From NCBI RefSeq assembly GCF_014203595.1, contig NZ_JACHJK010000007.1, forward strand, positions 62,001-126,000: a stretch of DNA of 64,000 nucleotides, read 5' to 3'. Source of the stretch: Streptomyces echinatus (GTDB lineage Bacteria > Actinomycetota > Actinomycetes > Streptomycetales > Streptomycetaceae). Below, piece after piece: positions 8,659 through 16,576 of this stretch; positions within the stretch are counted from its first letter, which is position 1; the number at the start of each line of letters is the position of its first letter. Made by a program: the position numbers and the translations under genes. Under the pieces are notes generated by a model, which saw nothing but the letters and a program-made list of their open reading frames with translations, ran no database searches and was not told the origin of the DNA.

Positions 8659-8997
8659 TCAGCTCACGGCCGCGTAGTTCTCGTACACCTCGTCGTTGTC
8701 GAGAGGCACGATCCCGGTGCCCCGCTCGTACTCCGAGCGGGCGGTTTCCAGCAGTCTGCGCCAGGAGGTCACGGTGGGCCGCCGACGCAGCAGTGCGCGG
8801 CGCTCCCGCTCCGTCATGCCTCCCCACACGCCGAACTCGACGCGGTTGTCCAGCGCGTCCGCCAGGCATTCGGTGCGTACCGGGCATCCGGTGCACACCG
8901 CCTTGGCCCTGTTCTGCGCTGCTCCCTGAACGAACAGTTCATCCGGATCGGTAGTGCGGCAGGCAGCCTGCGCACTCCAGTCGGTTACCCAGCCCAT
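8659..8997 (-). CDS. wblA: WhiB-like iron-sulfur regulator WblA
   Basis: A 112-residue WhiB-like protein. Cys13, Cys35, Cys38 and Cys44 (AACR, VCTGCPV, TEC) bind a [4Fe-4S] cluster, and GVWGG forms the turn before the basic C-terminal tail (RRRP). Sequence and length match Streptomyces WblA, a pleiotropic switch that promotes aerial development and represses antibiotic synthesis. The frame stays open upstream to a GTG at 9054, but the ATG at 8997 gives the known N-terminus (MGWVTDWSAQAACR). It is preceded by a GGAGAGG-type ribosome site and a long upstream region. Confidence 0.96.
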   Translation of the reverse strand: MGWVTDWSAQAACRTTDPDELFVQGAAQNRAKAVCTGCPVRTECLADALDNRVEFGVWGGMTERERRALLRRRPTVTSWRRLLETARSEYERGTGIVPLDNDEVYENYAAVS

Positions 8998-9557
8998 ACC
9001 GGCGCCGTCCTCTCCCGAATCGAGGCTCCCCCACGGCGGCAGCGGCATATTCACCGCCGCCAGTTGAGGACGTTACGGAAGGTGGGGACAGCGCAACACC
9101 CCCTTCGGGCCCAATCTTGAATGGCCCGAACGGACTATGGGTAAGCGGCAGATCACCCGCGGGAGTGAGCCGACGACATGAGTGACCATCCCGGCAAACC
9201 GGGGCACTCGTGGTACGTCACACCGGGCGCCAGGTGACACACGCGGCGGATTCGGACTCATCACCCTCGGGAAGCGGGCGCGCTCCCCGGAAATTCCGGG
9301 CTACGTCCGGAATGCTTCGGGGTCGCCGGACGTATGGATACATGACCGCACTGCTGTGACAGTTGAGAGCAGCTTAGGCCAAGGCCTGTGCGCGTGTCCG
9401 GCGAATGGGAACGTAGGCGTCCCGCTTTGCCGTGCCGTGACGCGGACCGGCGCGCCCGGGCGGAATCCCCGGCGTTACATCACGATCCGGCACCCGGAAC
9501 ATCCCGAGAAGCGGTCGCTCCTTCGGAAGGCTCAACACTACGGATTAGGCTGCCCCC
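8998..9557. promoter_or_regulatory. wblA/PBP divergent regulatory region
   Basis: This 560-bp noncoding region lies between wblA (minus) and the PBP gene (plus). It has lower GC patches such as CAATCTTGAATGG at 9111-9123 and GTATGGATACATGACC at 9331-9346. Streptomyces wblA is known to have a long, heavily regulated leader. No single operator can be assigned by eye. The PBP promoter is at the right edge. Confidence 0.5.
9546..9551 (+). promoter_or_regulatory. -10 element for a leaderless PBP transcript
   Basis: TAGGCT ends 6 nt before the ATG at 9558, with no ribosome-binding site in the spacer (GCCCCC). This spacing is typical of leaderless actinobacterial transcripts. Confidence 0.5.
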
Positions 9558-11903
9558 ATGCCAAAGAAGCGCTCGGGCGGTGGTCTGTCGCCCATGCAGC
9601 AGGCCGCGAAGTTCCTCGGTGTCAGTGTGCTCGCCGGAGCAGTGATGGCGGGCATCGCGCTGCCCGCGGCCGGCGCGCTGGGCCTCGCGGCCAAGGGCTC
9701 GGTCAAGGGATTCGACGAGATTCCGGCCAACCTGAAGAGTCCGCAGCTGAGCCAGCGCACCACGATCCTGGACGACAAGGGCGACCAGATCGCGACCGTC
9801 TACTCCCGCGACCGTACGGTGGTCGACCTCAAGGAGATCTCGCCGTACGTGCAGAAGGCGATCGTCGCGATCGAGGACTCGCGCTTCTACAAGCACGGCG
9901 CGGTCGACCTCAAGGGCGTGCTGCGCGCCCTGAACAAGAACGCTCAGGAGGGCGGGGTCGCCCAGGGCGCCTCCACGCTCACCCAGCAGCTCGTGAAGAA
10001 CTACTTCATCGAGGAGGCCGGCGACGACCCGACCAAGGTCGCCGAGGCCACCCAGCAGACCCTGGGCCGCAAGATCCGCGAGCTGAAGTACGCGATCCAG
10101 ATCGAGGACAAGCTCGGCAAGAAGAAGATCCTCGAGAACTACCTGAACATCACCTTCTTCGGCGAGCAGGCCTACGGTGTCGAGGCCGCCGCGCAGCGCT
10201 ACTTCTCCAAGCACGCCAAGGACCTGAACCTGCAGGAATCGGCGCTGCTGGCCGGCATCGTGCAGTCCCCGAGCCGCTACGACCCGGTCAACGACGAGGC
10301 GGAGGCCACCAAGCGGCGCAACATCGTCCTGCAGCGCATGGCGGAGCTCGGCGACATCTCCCAGAACGAGGCCGACCAGGCCAAGGAGAAGCCGCTCGGC
10401 CTGCACACCAGCCGCCCCAAGAACGGCTGCATCACCGCGGTGAAGGGCGCCGGCTTCTTCTGTGACTACGTCCGCCAGGTCGTCCTCACCGACCCGGTCT
10501 TCGGCAAGACCAAGGAGAAGCGGGCCAAGCTCTGGAACCAGGGCGGCCTGACGATCCGTACGACGCTCGACCCGCAGGCCCAGGAGTCCGCGCAGGAGTC
10601 CATCAAGGACCACGTCTACAAGAGCGACGCGGTGGCGACCGCCGCGACCATCGTCGAGCCCGGCACCGGCAAGATCCTCGCCATGGGCCAGTCCCGGCCG
10701 TACGGCGTCAACATCCGGAACGACGAGACGACGATCAACCTGTCCGTCAACCACGACATGGGCGGCGGCGTCGGGTACCAGCCCGGTTCCACGTTCAAGC
10801 CGATCGTCGCCGCGGCGGCCATCGAGGGCGGGAAGCAGCCCACGCAGGAGTACTCGTCGCCGTACGAGATGACGTACCCGAGCCCGGTCTCCGCGTGTGA
10901 CGGCAAGGTGTGGCGCGACGACCCGCGCAAGCCCACCAAGCTGACCAACGAGAACGAGGAGGAGCGCGGCCCGTACGGCATGAAGGAGGCGACCGCCAAG
11001 TCGGTCAACACCTACTACGTGCAGCTGATCAGCGACATCGGCATCTGCCCGGTCGTCGACATGGCCAAGAAGATGGGCGTGCAGCGCGCGGACGGCCGTC
11101 AGATCCGGCAGGCGCCCTCCATCGCGCTCGGCACCCAGGAGATGTCCCCGCTGACGATGGCGAGCGCGTACGCCGCCTTCGCCTCGCGCGGCATGTACTG
11201 CACGCCGGTCGGCATCGAGTCGGTCACCAAGAAGGTCGGCAGCGAGCAGAAGTCCCTGGCGGTGCCGAGGTCGACCTGCTCGCGGGCGATGTCGGAGAAC
11301 ACGGCGGACACGGTCAGCACCCTCCTCAAGGGCGTGGTCGAGGACGGCACGGGCCAGGAGGCCGGTCTCGACAGCCGCGCGAGCGCGGGCAAGACGGGTA
11401 CGACGGACGAGCGCTACGCGGCCTGGTTCGTCGGCTACACCCCGAACATGGCCGGTGCGGTCTGGGTCGGCGACCCGCAGCACAAGCGGAAGATGACCGG
11501 CATCACCATCGGCGGTGTCCCGTACGACAAGGTCTACGGCGGCAAGGTGCCGGGCCCGATCTGGCGCGACATGATGAGCGGCGCGCTGGAGGGCAGGCCC
11601 GCTCCGGACTTCCATCTGATCGACATCCCCGACGACACCGACGACGAGGACGACCAGGGACGGGGCGACCGGGGCGATCACCACGGGCACAACGGGAACA
11701 ACGGGGACACGACGGGACAGTTGATCGGGGGACTGATCGGCGGTCCGACGGACGGGGGTCCGGCCAACGGCGGAGCCACGGGTGACACGACCGGCGGTAT
11801 CGGCGGCGCGTTCCCGACGCCGACCTTCTCCGTCCCCGGGAACTTCATCCAGGGCCAGAGCAACGGCGGGGCCAACGGACACGGCAACGGCGGCCGCCAC
11901 TAG
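9558..11903 (+). CDS. Class A penicillin-binding protein (bifunctional transglycosylase/transpeptidase)
   Basis: A 781-residue membrane enzyme that polymerises and cross-links peptidoglycan. It has a basic cytoplasmic N-terminus and a membrane anchor at ~16-45. The GT51 glycosyltransferase domain has EDSRFYKHGAVD and GASTLTQQLVKNY. The transpeptidase domain has the active-site SxxK in PGSTFKP, SVN in AKSVNTYY and KTG in AGKTGTTDE. A disordered Gly/Asp/Asn-rich tail of ~95 residues follows. The gene lies beside wblA as in other Streptomyces. Its transcript is probably leaderless and ends at the strong hairpin at 11948. Confidence 0.96.
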   Translation: MPKKRSGGGLSPMQQAAKFLGVSVLAGAVMAGIALPAAGALGLAAKGSVKGFDEIPANLKSPQLSQRTTILDDKGDQIATVYSRDRTVVDLKEISPYVQKAIVAIEDSRFYKHGAVDLKGVLRALNKNAQEGGVAQGASTLTQQLVKNYFIEEAGDDPTKVAEATQQTLGRKIRELKYAIQIEDKLGKKKILENYLNITFFGEQAYGVEAAAQRYFSKHAKDLNLQESALLAGIVQSPSRYDPVNDEAEATKRRNIVLQRMAELGDISQNEADQAKEKPLGLHTSRPKNGCITAVKGAGFFCDYVRQVVLTDPVFGKTKEKRAKLWNQGGLTIRTTLDPQAQESAQESIKDHVYKSDAVATAATIVEPGTGKILAMGQSRPYGVNIRNDETTINLSVNHDMGGGVGYQPGSTFKPIVAAAAIEGGKQPTQEYSSPYEMTYPSPVSACDGKVWRDDPRKPTKLTNENEEERGPYGMKEATAKSVNTYYVQLISDIGICPVVDMAKKMGVQRADGRQIRQAPSIALGTQEMSPLTMASAYAAFASRGMYCTPVGIESVTKKVGSEQKSLAVPRSTCSRAMSENTADTVSTLLKGVVEDGTGQEAGLDSRASAGKTGTTDERYAAWFVGYTPNMAGAVWVGDPQHKRKMTGITIGGVPYDKVYGGKVPGPIWRDMMSGALEGRPAPDFHLIDIPDDTDDEDDQGRGDRGDHHGHNGNNGDTTGQLIGGLIGGPTDGGPANGGATGDTTGGIGGAFPTPTFSVPGNFIQGQSNGGANGHGNGGRH

Positions 11904-11947
11904 CGTCGCCGACGGGACGTTCCCGGCACCGGCCGCGGTACGACAGC

Positions 11948-11978
11948 GGGGCCGCACCTCCGAGAGAGGTGCGGCCCC
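11948..11978. terminator. Strong terminator hairpin after the PBP gene
   Basis: A perfect 13-bp stem (GGGGCCGCACCTC paired with GAGGTGCGGCCCC) with a CGAGA loop, 45 bp after the stop codon. The symmetric stem could act in both directions. Confidence 0.8.
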
Positions 11979-12002
11979 GTGGTCGTGGAGACGGCCCGGG
12001 AA

Positions 12003-12165
12003 GGCTGCCGTGGAGGGCCGAACGGACACCGGGCGGCGGGAAGCACGACGGGCAGCCGGCGGCGGGCGGCGGGCGGCGGGCGGCCGGAAGCACGACGGGC
12101 GACGGGCAGCCGGCGGCGGGCGGCGGGCGGCGGGAAGCACGACGGGCTGCTGGCGACGGGCGACG
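12003..12165. repeat. GC-rich minisatellite
   Basis: Tandem CGGCGGG/GGGCGGC heptamers are interspersed with repeats of GGAAGCACGACGGGC and GGGCAGCCGGCGG. A ~60-bp higher-order unit appears about twice. It has no conserved reading frame and lies between the terminator and the yqeY-like gene. Confidence 0.75.
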
Positions 12166-12234
12166 GCAGCTCAGCCATTCGAGTGGATTCCTCAGCCTCC
12201 GAGGCGCGGCTCGCTCAGCGCCCCTGACACCTGG

Positions 12235-12455
12235 TCCTCGGCTCCGGCCCGGCCGCTCACTCGGCGCCCGTGAAGCCCGGTCCTCCGGCTCCGGGCCGGC
12301 CTTTCCGGCTCCGGGACCGGCATTCACGGGCGCGCCGGACGGCGTGCCCGGAGCCCGTCGCCGTCGGCCGGCTCCGGGCCGGCTTCGCTGCTCCGGACCG
12401 GCAGCCCGGCTCCGGACCGGCAGCTTCCGGCTCCAGCCCGGCTGCCCTTGAGGCC
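12235..12455. repeat. Dispersed GGCTCCGG-CCGGC repeats
   Basis: At least six copies of a core GGCTCCGGnCCGGC, or close variants, lie irregularly across ~220 bp directly downstream of the yqeY-like gene on its 3' side. Each can form a short GC hairpin. The segment is noncoding. Confidence 0.65.
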
Positions 12456-12463
12456 CGGCTTTC

Positions 12464-12931
12464 TCAGCCCTGGAGCAGCTTCTTCACGACGGCGGCGACG
12501 CGGCCACCCTCGGCCTGGCCGGCCACCTTCGGGTTCACGATCTTCATGACGGCGCCCATGGCCCGCGGCCCCTCGGCACCGGCCGCCTTCGCCTCCTGCA
12601 CGGCCTGGGCGACGATCGCGTTCAGCTCCTCGTCGGACAGCTGCTTCGGCAGGTAGTCGGCGAGCACCTCACCCTCGGCCTTCTCCCGCTCGGCCTGCTC
12701 GGCGCGGCCACCCTGTGCGAAGGCCTCGGCCGCCTCGCGGCGCTTCTTCGCCTCGCGGGTGATCACCTTGAGGACCTCGTCGTCGGAGAGCTCCCGCTTC
12801 TCCTTGCCCGCGACCTCCTCCTTGGTGATCGCGGTGAGGGTCAGCCGGAGCGTCGAGGAGCGCAGCTCGTCGCGCCCCTTGATCGCGGCGTTGAGGTCGT
12901 CCTGCAGCTTCGACTTGAGCGTGGTGGTCAT
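12464..12931 (-). CDS. GatB/YqeY domain protein
   Basis: A 155-residue helical protein made only of the YqeY domain, which is also the tRNA-binding tail of GatB amidotransferase subunits. Typical segments are LKSKLQDDLNAAIKGRDELR, LADYLPKQLSDEEL and GAVMKIVNPKVAGQAEGGRVA. Stand-alone YqeY proteins have no firmly established role. The ATG at 12931 starts the domain directly, although the frame stays open to 12973. The gene is divergent from the metallophosphoesterase. Confidence 0.9.
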   Translation of the reverse strand: MTTTLKSKLQDDLNAAIKGRDELRSSTLRLTLTAITKEEVAGKEKRELSDDEVLKVITREAKKRREAAEAFAQGGRAEQAEREKAEGEVLADYLPKQLSDEELNAIVAQAVQEAKAAGAEGPRAMGAVMKIVNPKVAGQAEGGRVAAVVKKLLQG

Positions 12932-13024
12932 GGCCACGATTGTCGCAGGTGCACGACCGCCCGGGCCGCCCATTTAACCGGCGGCCGTTCTCGCTCCGAC
13001 CAACCGGTCTGACACCATGGGCAC

Positions 13025-13951
13025 ATGCACGCGCGATACGGAGTTCCCCTCGGGATCATGGCGGCCGGTGCCGCCGGCCTGGTGTACGCGGCGGGCTTCG
13101 AAGCCCGTTCCTTCCGCCTCCGACGGGTCACCGTCCCCGTCCTGCCCCCGGGTATGGGCCCGCTGCGCGTGCTGCAGGTCTCCGACATCCACATGGTGAG
13201 CGGCCAGCGCAAGAAGCAGCGCTGGCTGCAGACGCTGGCCGGGCTGCGCCCCGACTTCGTGATCAACACCGGCGACAACCTGTCGGACCCCGAGGCCATC
13301 CCCGACGTCCTGGACGCCCTGGGCCCGCTGATGGAGTTCCCGGGCGCGTATGTGTTCGGCTCCAACGACTACTACGGCCCGAAGTTCCGGAACCCCGCCC
13401 GCTACCTGCTGGAGAAGGCGAGCGGACGCCACGGCCTGAACGGCAACGCGCCGGCGGTCGGCGTGATCCACAACCGGTGGGAGGACCTGCGGGACGGCTT
13501 CGACGCGGCGGGCTGGCTGAACCTGACCAACACGCGCGAGGTCCTCAAGATCGAGGGCGTCTCCATCGAGCTGACCGGCCTGGACGACCCCCACATCAAG
13601 CGCGACCGCTACGCCCGGGTGTCCGGCGGCCCGTCGGGGACGTACGACTTCTCCATGGGCGTGGTCCACGCTCCCTACCTGCGCGTCCTCGACTCCTTCA
13701 CCGCGGACGACTACCCGCTGATCCTGGCCGGTCACACCCACGGCGGCCAACTGTGCATCCCCTTCTACGGCGCCCTGGTCACCAACTGCGACCTGGACGC
13801 GGACCGCGTGAAGGGCCTGTCCACGCACACGGCCGAGGGCCGTACGTCGTACCTGCACGTCTCGGCGGGCTGCGGCACGAACCGCTACACCCCGGTGCGC
13901 TTCGCCTGCCCGCCGGAGGCGACGCTGCTGACGCTGGTGGGCAGGGAGTAG
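13025..13951 (+). CDS. Calcineurin-like metallophosphoesterase, membrane-anchored
   Basis: A 308-residue phosphoesterase with an N-terminal hydrophobic segment at ~8-22 (IMAAGAAGLVYAAGF) that may anchor it. The dimetal site is complete: SDIH (DxH), NTGDN (GDxx), SNDYY in place of the usual GNHD, and GHTHGGQL. It resembles the YkuE/YaeI group, which acts on lipids or UDP-sugars. The Asn-Asp dyad in SND is retained, but the usual His is Tyr, so catalysis may be altered. The ATG at 13025 is 93 bp from the divergent yqeY-like start. Confidence 0.88.
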   Translation: MHARYGVPLGIMAAGAAGLVYAAGFEARSFRLRRVTVPVLPPGMGPLRVLQVSDIHMVSGQRKKQRWLQTLAGLRPDFVINTGDNLSDPEAIPDVLDALGPLMEFPGAYVFGSNDYYGPKFRNPARYLLEKASGRHGLNGNAPAVGVIHNRWEDLRDGFDAAGWLNLTNTREVLKIEGVSIELTGLDDPHIKRDRYARVSGGPSGTYDFSMGVVHAPYLRVLDSFTADDYPLILAGHTHGGQLCIPFYGALVTNCDLDADRVKGLSTHTAEGRTSYLHVSAGCGTNRYTPVRFACPPEATLLTLVGRE

Positions 13952-14026
13952 GGGCGGGGGACTCCCCCTCACCCGCCCGGCCCAACCCACATGGCCCCGC
14001 CCTCCGCCCGCTCCTAGCGTGAGGGC

Positions 14027-14785
14027 ATGACCGCCCCGATACCCCGGGACATACCGGACCTGCCCGCGGTCCCGGGCCCACCGATACTGCTGCCCGCGCC
14101 GGTCCCGGCCTCCGCCGTGGTGGCCCCGATCCGCCGCCCCGCGATCGCCGTGTTCCGCCTGCTGACCGCCGTGGCGGCGGCCGGCGGCGTCGCACTGGAA
14201 CTCCTGCTGGGCCCGCCCGCCCGCATCCTGAGCTACTTCAGTGTCCAGGCCAACATCCTGCTGACCTTGGTCATGCTGCTGTCGGCCGCGAGGGCGTGGC
14301 GGGCCCGCCGCCCGCTCCCGTCCGCCCTGACAGGAGCCGCGCTGCTCTACGCCGTGGTCGGGGCGCTGGTCTACCACCTGCTCCTGGCCCATACGACGCC
14401 CCCGTTCTCCATGACCGGCGCGACGGCGGTCCCGGAGCGCTGGCACGCTCAGTGGACGGCCCTCCAGGTCCTGCACGTGCTGGTTCCGACAGCCGCGGTG
14501 CTGGACTGGCTCCTCCTCACTCCCGCGGGCCGCCTGCACCTCCGCCAGGCCGCGGCCTGGCTCCTCTACCCCCTGGCCTACCTGGCCTTCACCCTCATCC
14601 GGGCCGCCTTCCTGCCGCCCTCGGACCCGTCCCGCTACCTCTATCCCTTCCTGGACGTGACGGCCCACGGCTACCGCAGCACCCTGGCGAACGCCCTCCT
14701 GCTCGGCCTGGCGATGTACGCCCTGGGCGTCCTCCTGGTGGCCCTCGACCACGCCCGCCCGACCCCGATCCGCCACCGTGTCTAA
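14027..14785 (+). CDS. Pr6Pr-family integral membrane protein
   Basis: A 252-residue protein with about six transmembrane helices after a Pro-rich N-terminus of ~40 residues. SYFSVQANILLTLVMLLSA and YPLAYLAFTLIRA match the Pr6Pr (FAR-17a/AIG1-like) family of six-helix proteins with conserved Asn and Arg. The function is not established. It lies 75 bp after the metallophosphoesterase gene, in the same orientation, and is the last gene before the tRNA. Confidence 0.8.
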   Translation: MTAPIPRDIPDLPAVPGPPILLPAPVPASAVVAPIRRPAIAVFRLLTAVAAAGGVALELLLGPPARILSYFSVQANILLTLVMLLSAARAWRARRPLPSALTGAALLYAVVGALVYHLLLAHTTPPFSMTGATAVPERWHAQWTALQVLHVLVPTAAVLDWLLLTPAGRLHLRQAAAWLLYPLAYLAFTLIRAAFLPPSDPSRYLYPFLDVTAHGYRSTLANALLLGLAMYALGVLLVALDHARPTPIRHRV

Positions 14786-14851
14786 ACCGGATTTCGTCTA
14801 CAGCCACCGGTGGGCTAAAGTAAACGACGTCGCCGCGACGAGCAGCGACAT

Positions 14852-14925
14852 CGGGGTGTAGCGCAGCTTGGCAGCGCGCTTCGTTCGGGACGAAGAGGTC
14901 GTGGGTTCAAATCCCGCCACCCCGA
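14852..14925 (+). tRNA. tRNA-Pro (anticodon CGG)
   Basis: A complete 74-nt cloverleaf. The acceptor stem CGGGGTG/CACCCCG has 7 perfect pairs, with A as discriminator. The anticodon stem CTTCG/CGAAG encloses loop TTCGGGA with anticodon CGG at 14886-14888. The T arm is GTGGG-TTCAAAT-CCCGC. The terminal CCA is not encoded. The 3' half is the attachment site of an integrative element; tRNA-Pro is a known target in Streptomyces (pSAM2). Confidence 0.95.
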
Positions 14926-14938
14926 CGCTGGTCAGAGG
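14883..14938 (+). other. Attachment-site copy 1 (tRNA end of the island)
   Basis: These 56 bp cover the anticodon loop to just past the tRNA 3' end. They recur at 18401-18456 with a single mismatch. The integrase remnant begins 70 bp further on, as expected for the int-proximal junction of a tRNA-targeted element. Confidence 0.85.
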
Positions 14939-14966
14939 CCACATACCAATTCGGTATGTGGCCTCT
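14934..14966 (+). terminator. tRNA-Pro terminator, element-side version
   Basis: A perfect 14-bp stem (AGAGGCCACATACC with GGTATGTGGCCTCT) and loop AATTC, starting 9 nt after the tRNA, followed by GTCGCGC. Confidence 0.85.
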
Positions 14967-15007
14967 GTCGCGCTCAGGGAGCCAAACAGGGGGCCCAAGG
15001 CTTCCGA

Positions 15008-16186
15008 TCAAGCCTCGTAGGCGGTCGCCTCGCGCCGCTGGGCAATGATCACGTCCATGGCTTCCGCACCCTCGGTGATGACCGGCCGGAGCTGCTTGCG
15101 GTAGACAGCCTCCGTCATCGCCTGACCGGTGTGACCCAAGCTGTGCAATGCGTTCCAGCGGGATGCCGTGATCAGAAAGCAGCGAGACAAAGCTGTGCCG
15201 CAGCTCGCGCGGCGTCCACTCAGGGGCCAGCCCCGCTTTCTTCACGATGGCCTTGAAGTCACGCCGCACGTTGGCAGCGTCGAGCGGCTCCCCGGACCGC
15301 GTCGTAAAGACGCGGCCGGCCGGGCTTCACTCCATCCCTCGGGGGCCCTCTCCTGCTTCTGCCACTGCTTGTGTTCCTGGAGGACGTCGACGACCTGCCT
15401 CGGCAGAGCGGTGGTCCGCCGGCTCTTCCTGGTCTTGGTCTCGCCGTGTGTGCGCACCGATCGCCACACGGCGACGTGAGGCGGGATGCCGTCGTTCGTC
15501 TCCAGGAAGATGTGATCCCAGGTGAGGGGCCGTGCCTCCTCGGTGCGCACGCCACTGAGGAGTGAGAGCACGAAATAGGCGTACAGCCGCGAGGGACGAG
15601 CCGCAGCGAGCACAGCTTCTGCCTGCCTGAGGTTCAGGGCTTTGCTCGGACGCCCCTGGCCGTCCTTCCGGAGCGGTGACGAGCAGGGCGACGTTCCGCG
15701 CAGCCTTGTCTCTGCGCTGAGCCTGCTCGATAGAGCGGCGCAGGATGGCGAGCAGGTCGCGGAGACTGCGCGTCGCCAGAAATCCGGCCCTCCCGTCCAG
15801 CCAGTCATCGACGTCGTCCGCGCTGAGGTCTTTCAGCTTGGCTTTGCCGATGAACGGGATCAGGTGCTTGTTGGCCATCGAACGGTTCTTCCCGATGGTG
15901 CCCTTTTCGTCACGCCCCTTCAGGCCACGCTCCAGCCAGTCGTCCACCGCGTCGGCCACGGTGTAGTTGGCCGGCGTCTTGACGCCCGATTGCAGTTCCT
16001 TCTTCAGCTCCCGGATCTTCTGGCGGACCTCGCGGTCTTGGTCTTGCCGTAGACCTTCGGCCGGCGGCGCTCGCCGTTCGGGACATACCCGAGGGACACG
16101 GCCCCCACATAGCGGTTCTTCGCCGCGTCCCAGTAGATCGTGTCCCCACCATGGCCAGCCCTGCGGACCTTCGGGGTCTCGGTCAT
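15008..16186 (-). pseudogene. Tyrosine site-specific integrase, multiply frameshifted
   Basis: A phage/ICE-type tyrosine recombinase can be read only by switching frames several times. The N-terminus at 16186 (TETPKVRRAGHGGDTIYWD) is followed, in another frame, by the SAM-like core-binding domain (KNRSMANKHLIPFIGKAKL, 15.7-16.05 kb). A third frame gives SLLSGVRTEEARPLTW, with the first catalytic Arg, at ~15.5 kb. A fourth gives PEWTPRELRHSFVSLLSD with the HxxR box, and a fifth gives LGHTGQAMTEAVYRKQLRP with the catalytic Tyr and the end. At least four frameshifts separate these blocks, so it is inactive. Its 3' end abuts the tRNA-Pro junction. Confidence 0.9.
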
Positions 16187-16281
16187 GTGGTGTTCTCCAA
16201 ACGAGCGGGCCGCGCCCGATGGCGCGGCCCGGCTGATGCGAACGAACGGAGGTGAGACAGGCGGCGGCTTCGGACATCAGC

Positions 16282-16347
16282 GGACCATCAGTGCAGGTGA
16301 GGAACACACCAGGCCAAGGCAGTGCCCTTACCCAAGTTGCTTCTGGG
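16282..16347. repeat. Element-associated 66-bp block, copy A
   Basis: About 100 bp upstream of the integrase start. A diverged but colinear copy lies at 19230-19294. Shared cores are GGACCATC, CAGGTGAGG, CCAAGGCA and GTTGCT. It is probably part of the leader or attachment arm of the same element family. Confidence 0.7.
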
Positions 16348-16576
16348 TGGCGTCCGATGACGGGCAACGGCGAAGAATGCGCGGGGTTGCTCAACTCGTC
16401 CGTATGGCCCCATGCACGGGGAGTCGGAAAGACGCGAGTCGAGCACGGCACTTAGCGTCTGTCGCGGCGATCATCAGCGCCGCGGCGGTCCCGTATGTCC
16501 ATGCCGGGCATCGATCACCGCCTTCATCAGGAGCACGCCATCGCACCTCTGGTGTGGCGCATTGCAGGAGGTCTGC

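Noticed and set aside
12003..12165. CRISPR-like array
   Set aside because: Units are short, irregular GC repeats without unique spacers or cas genes.
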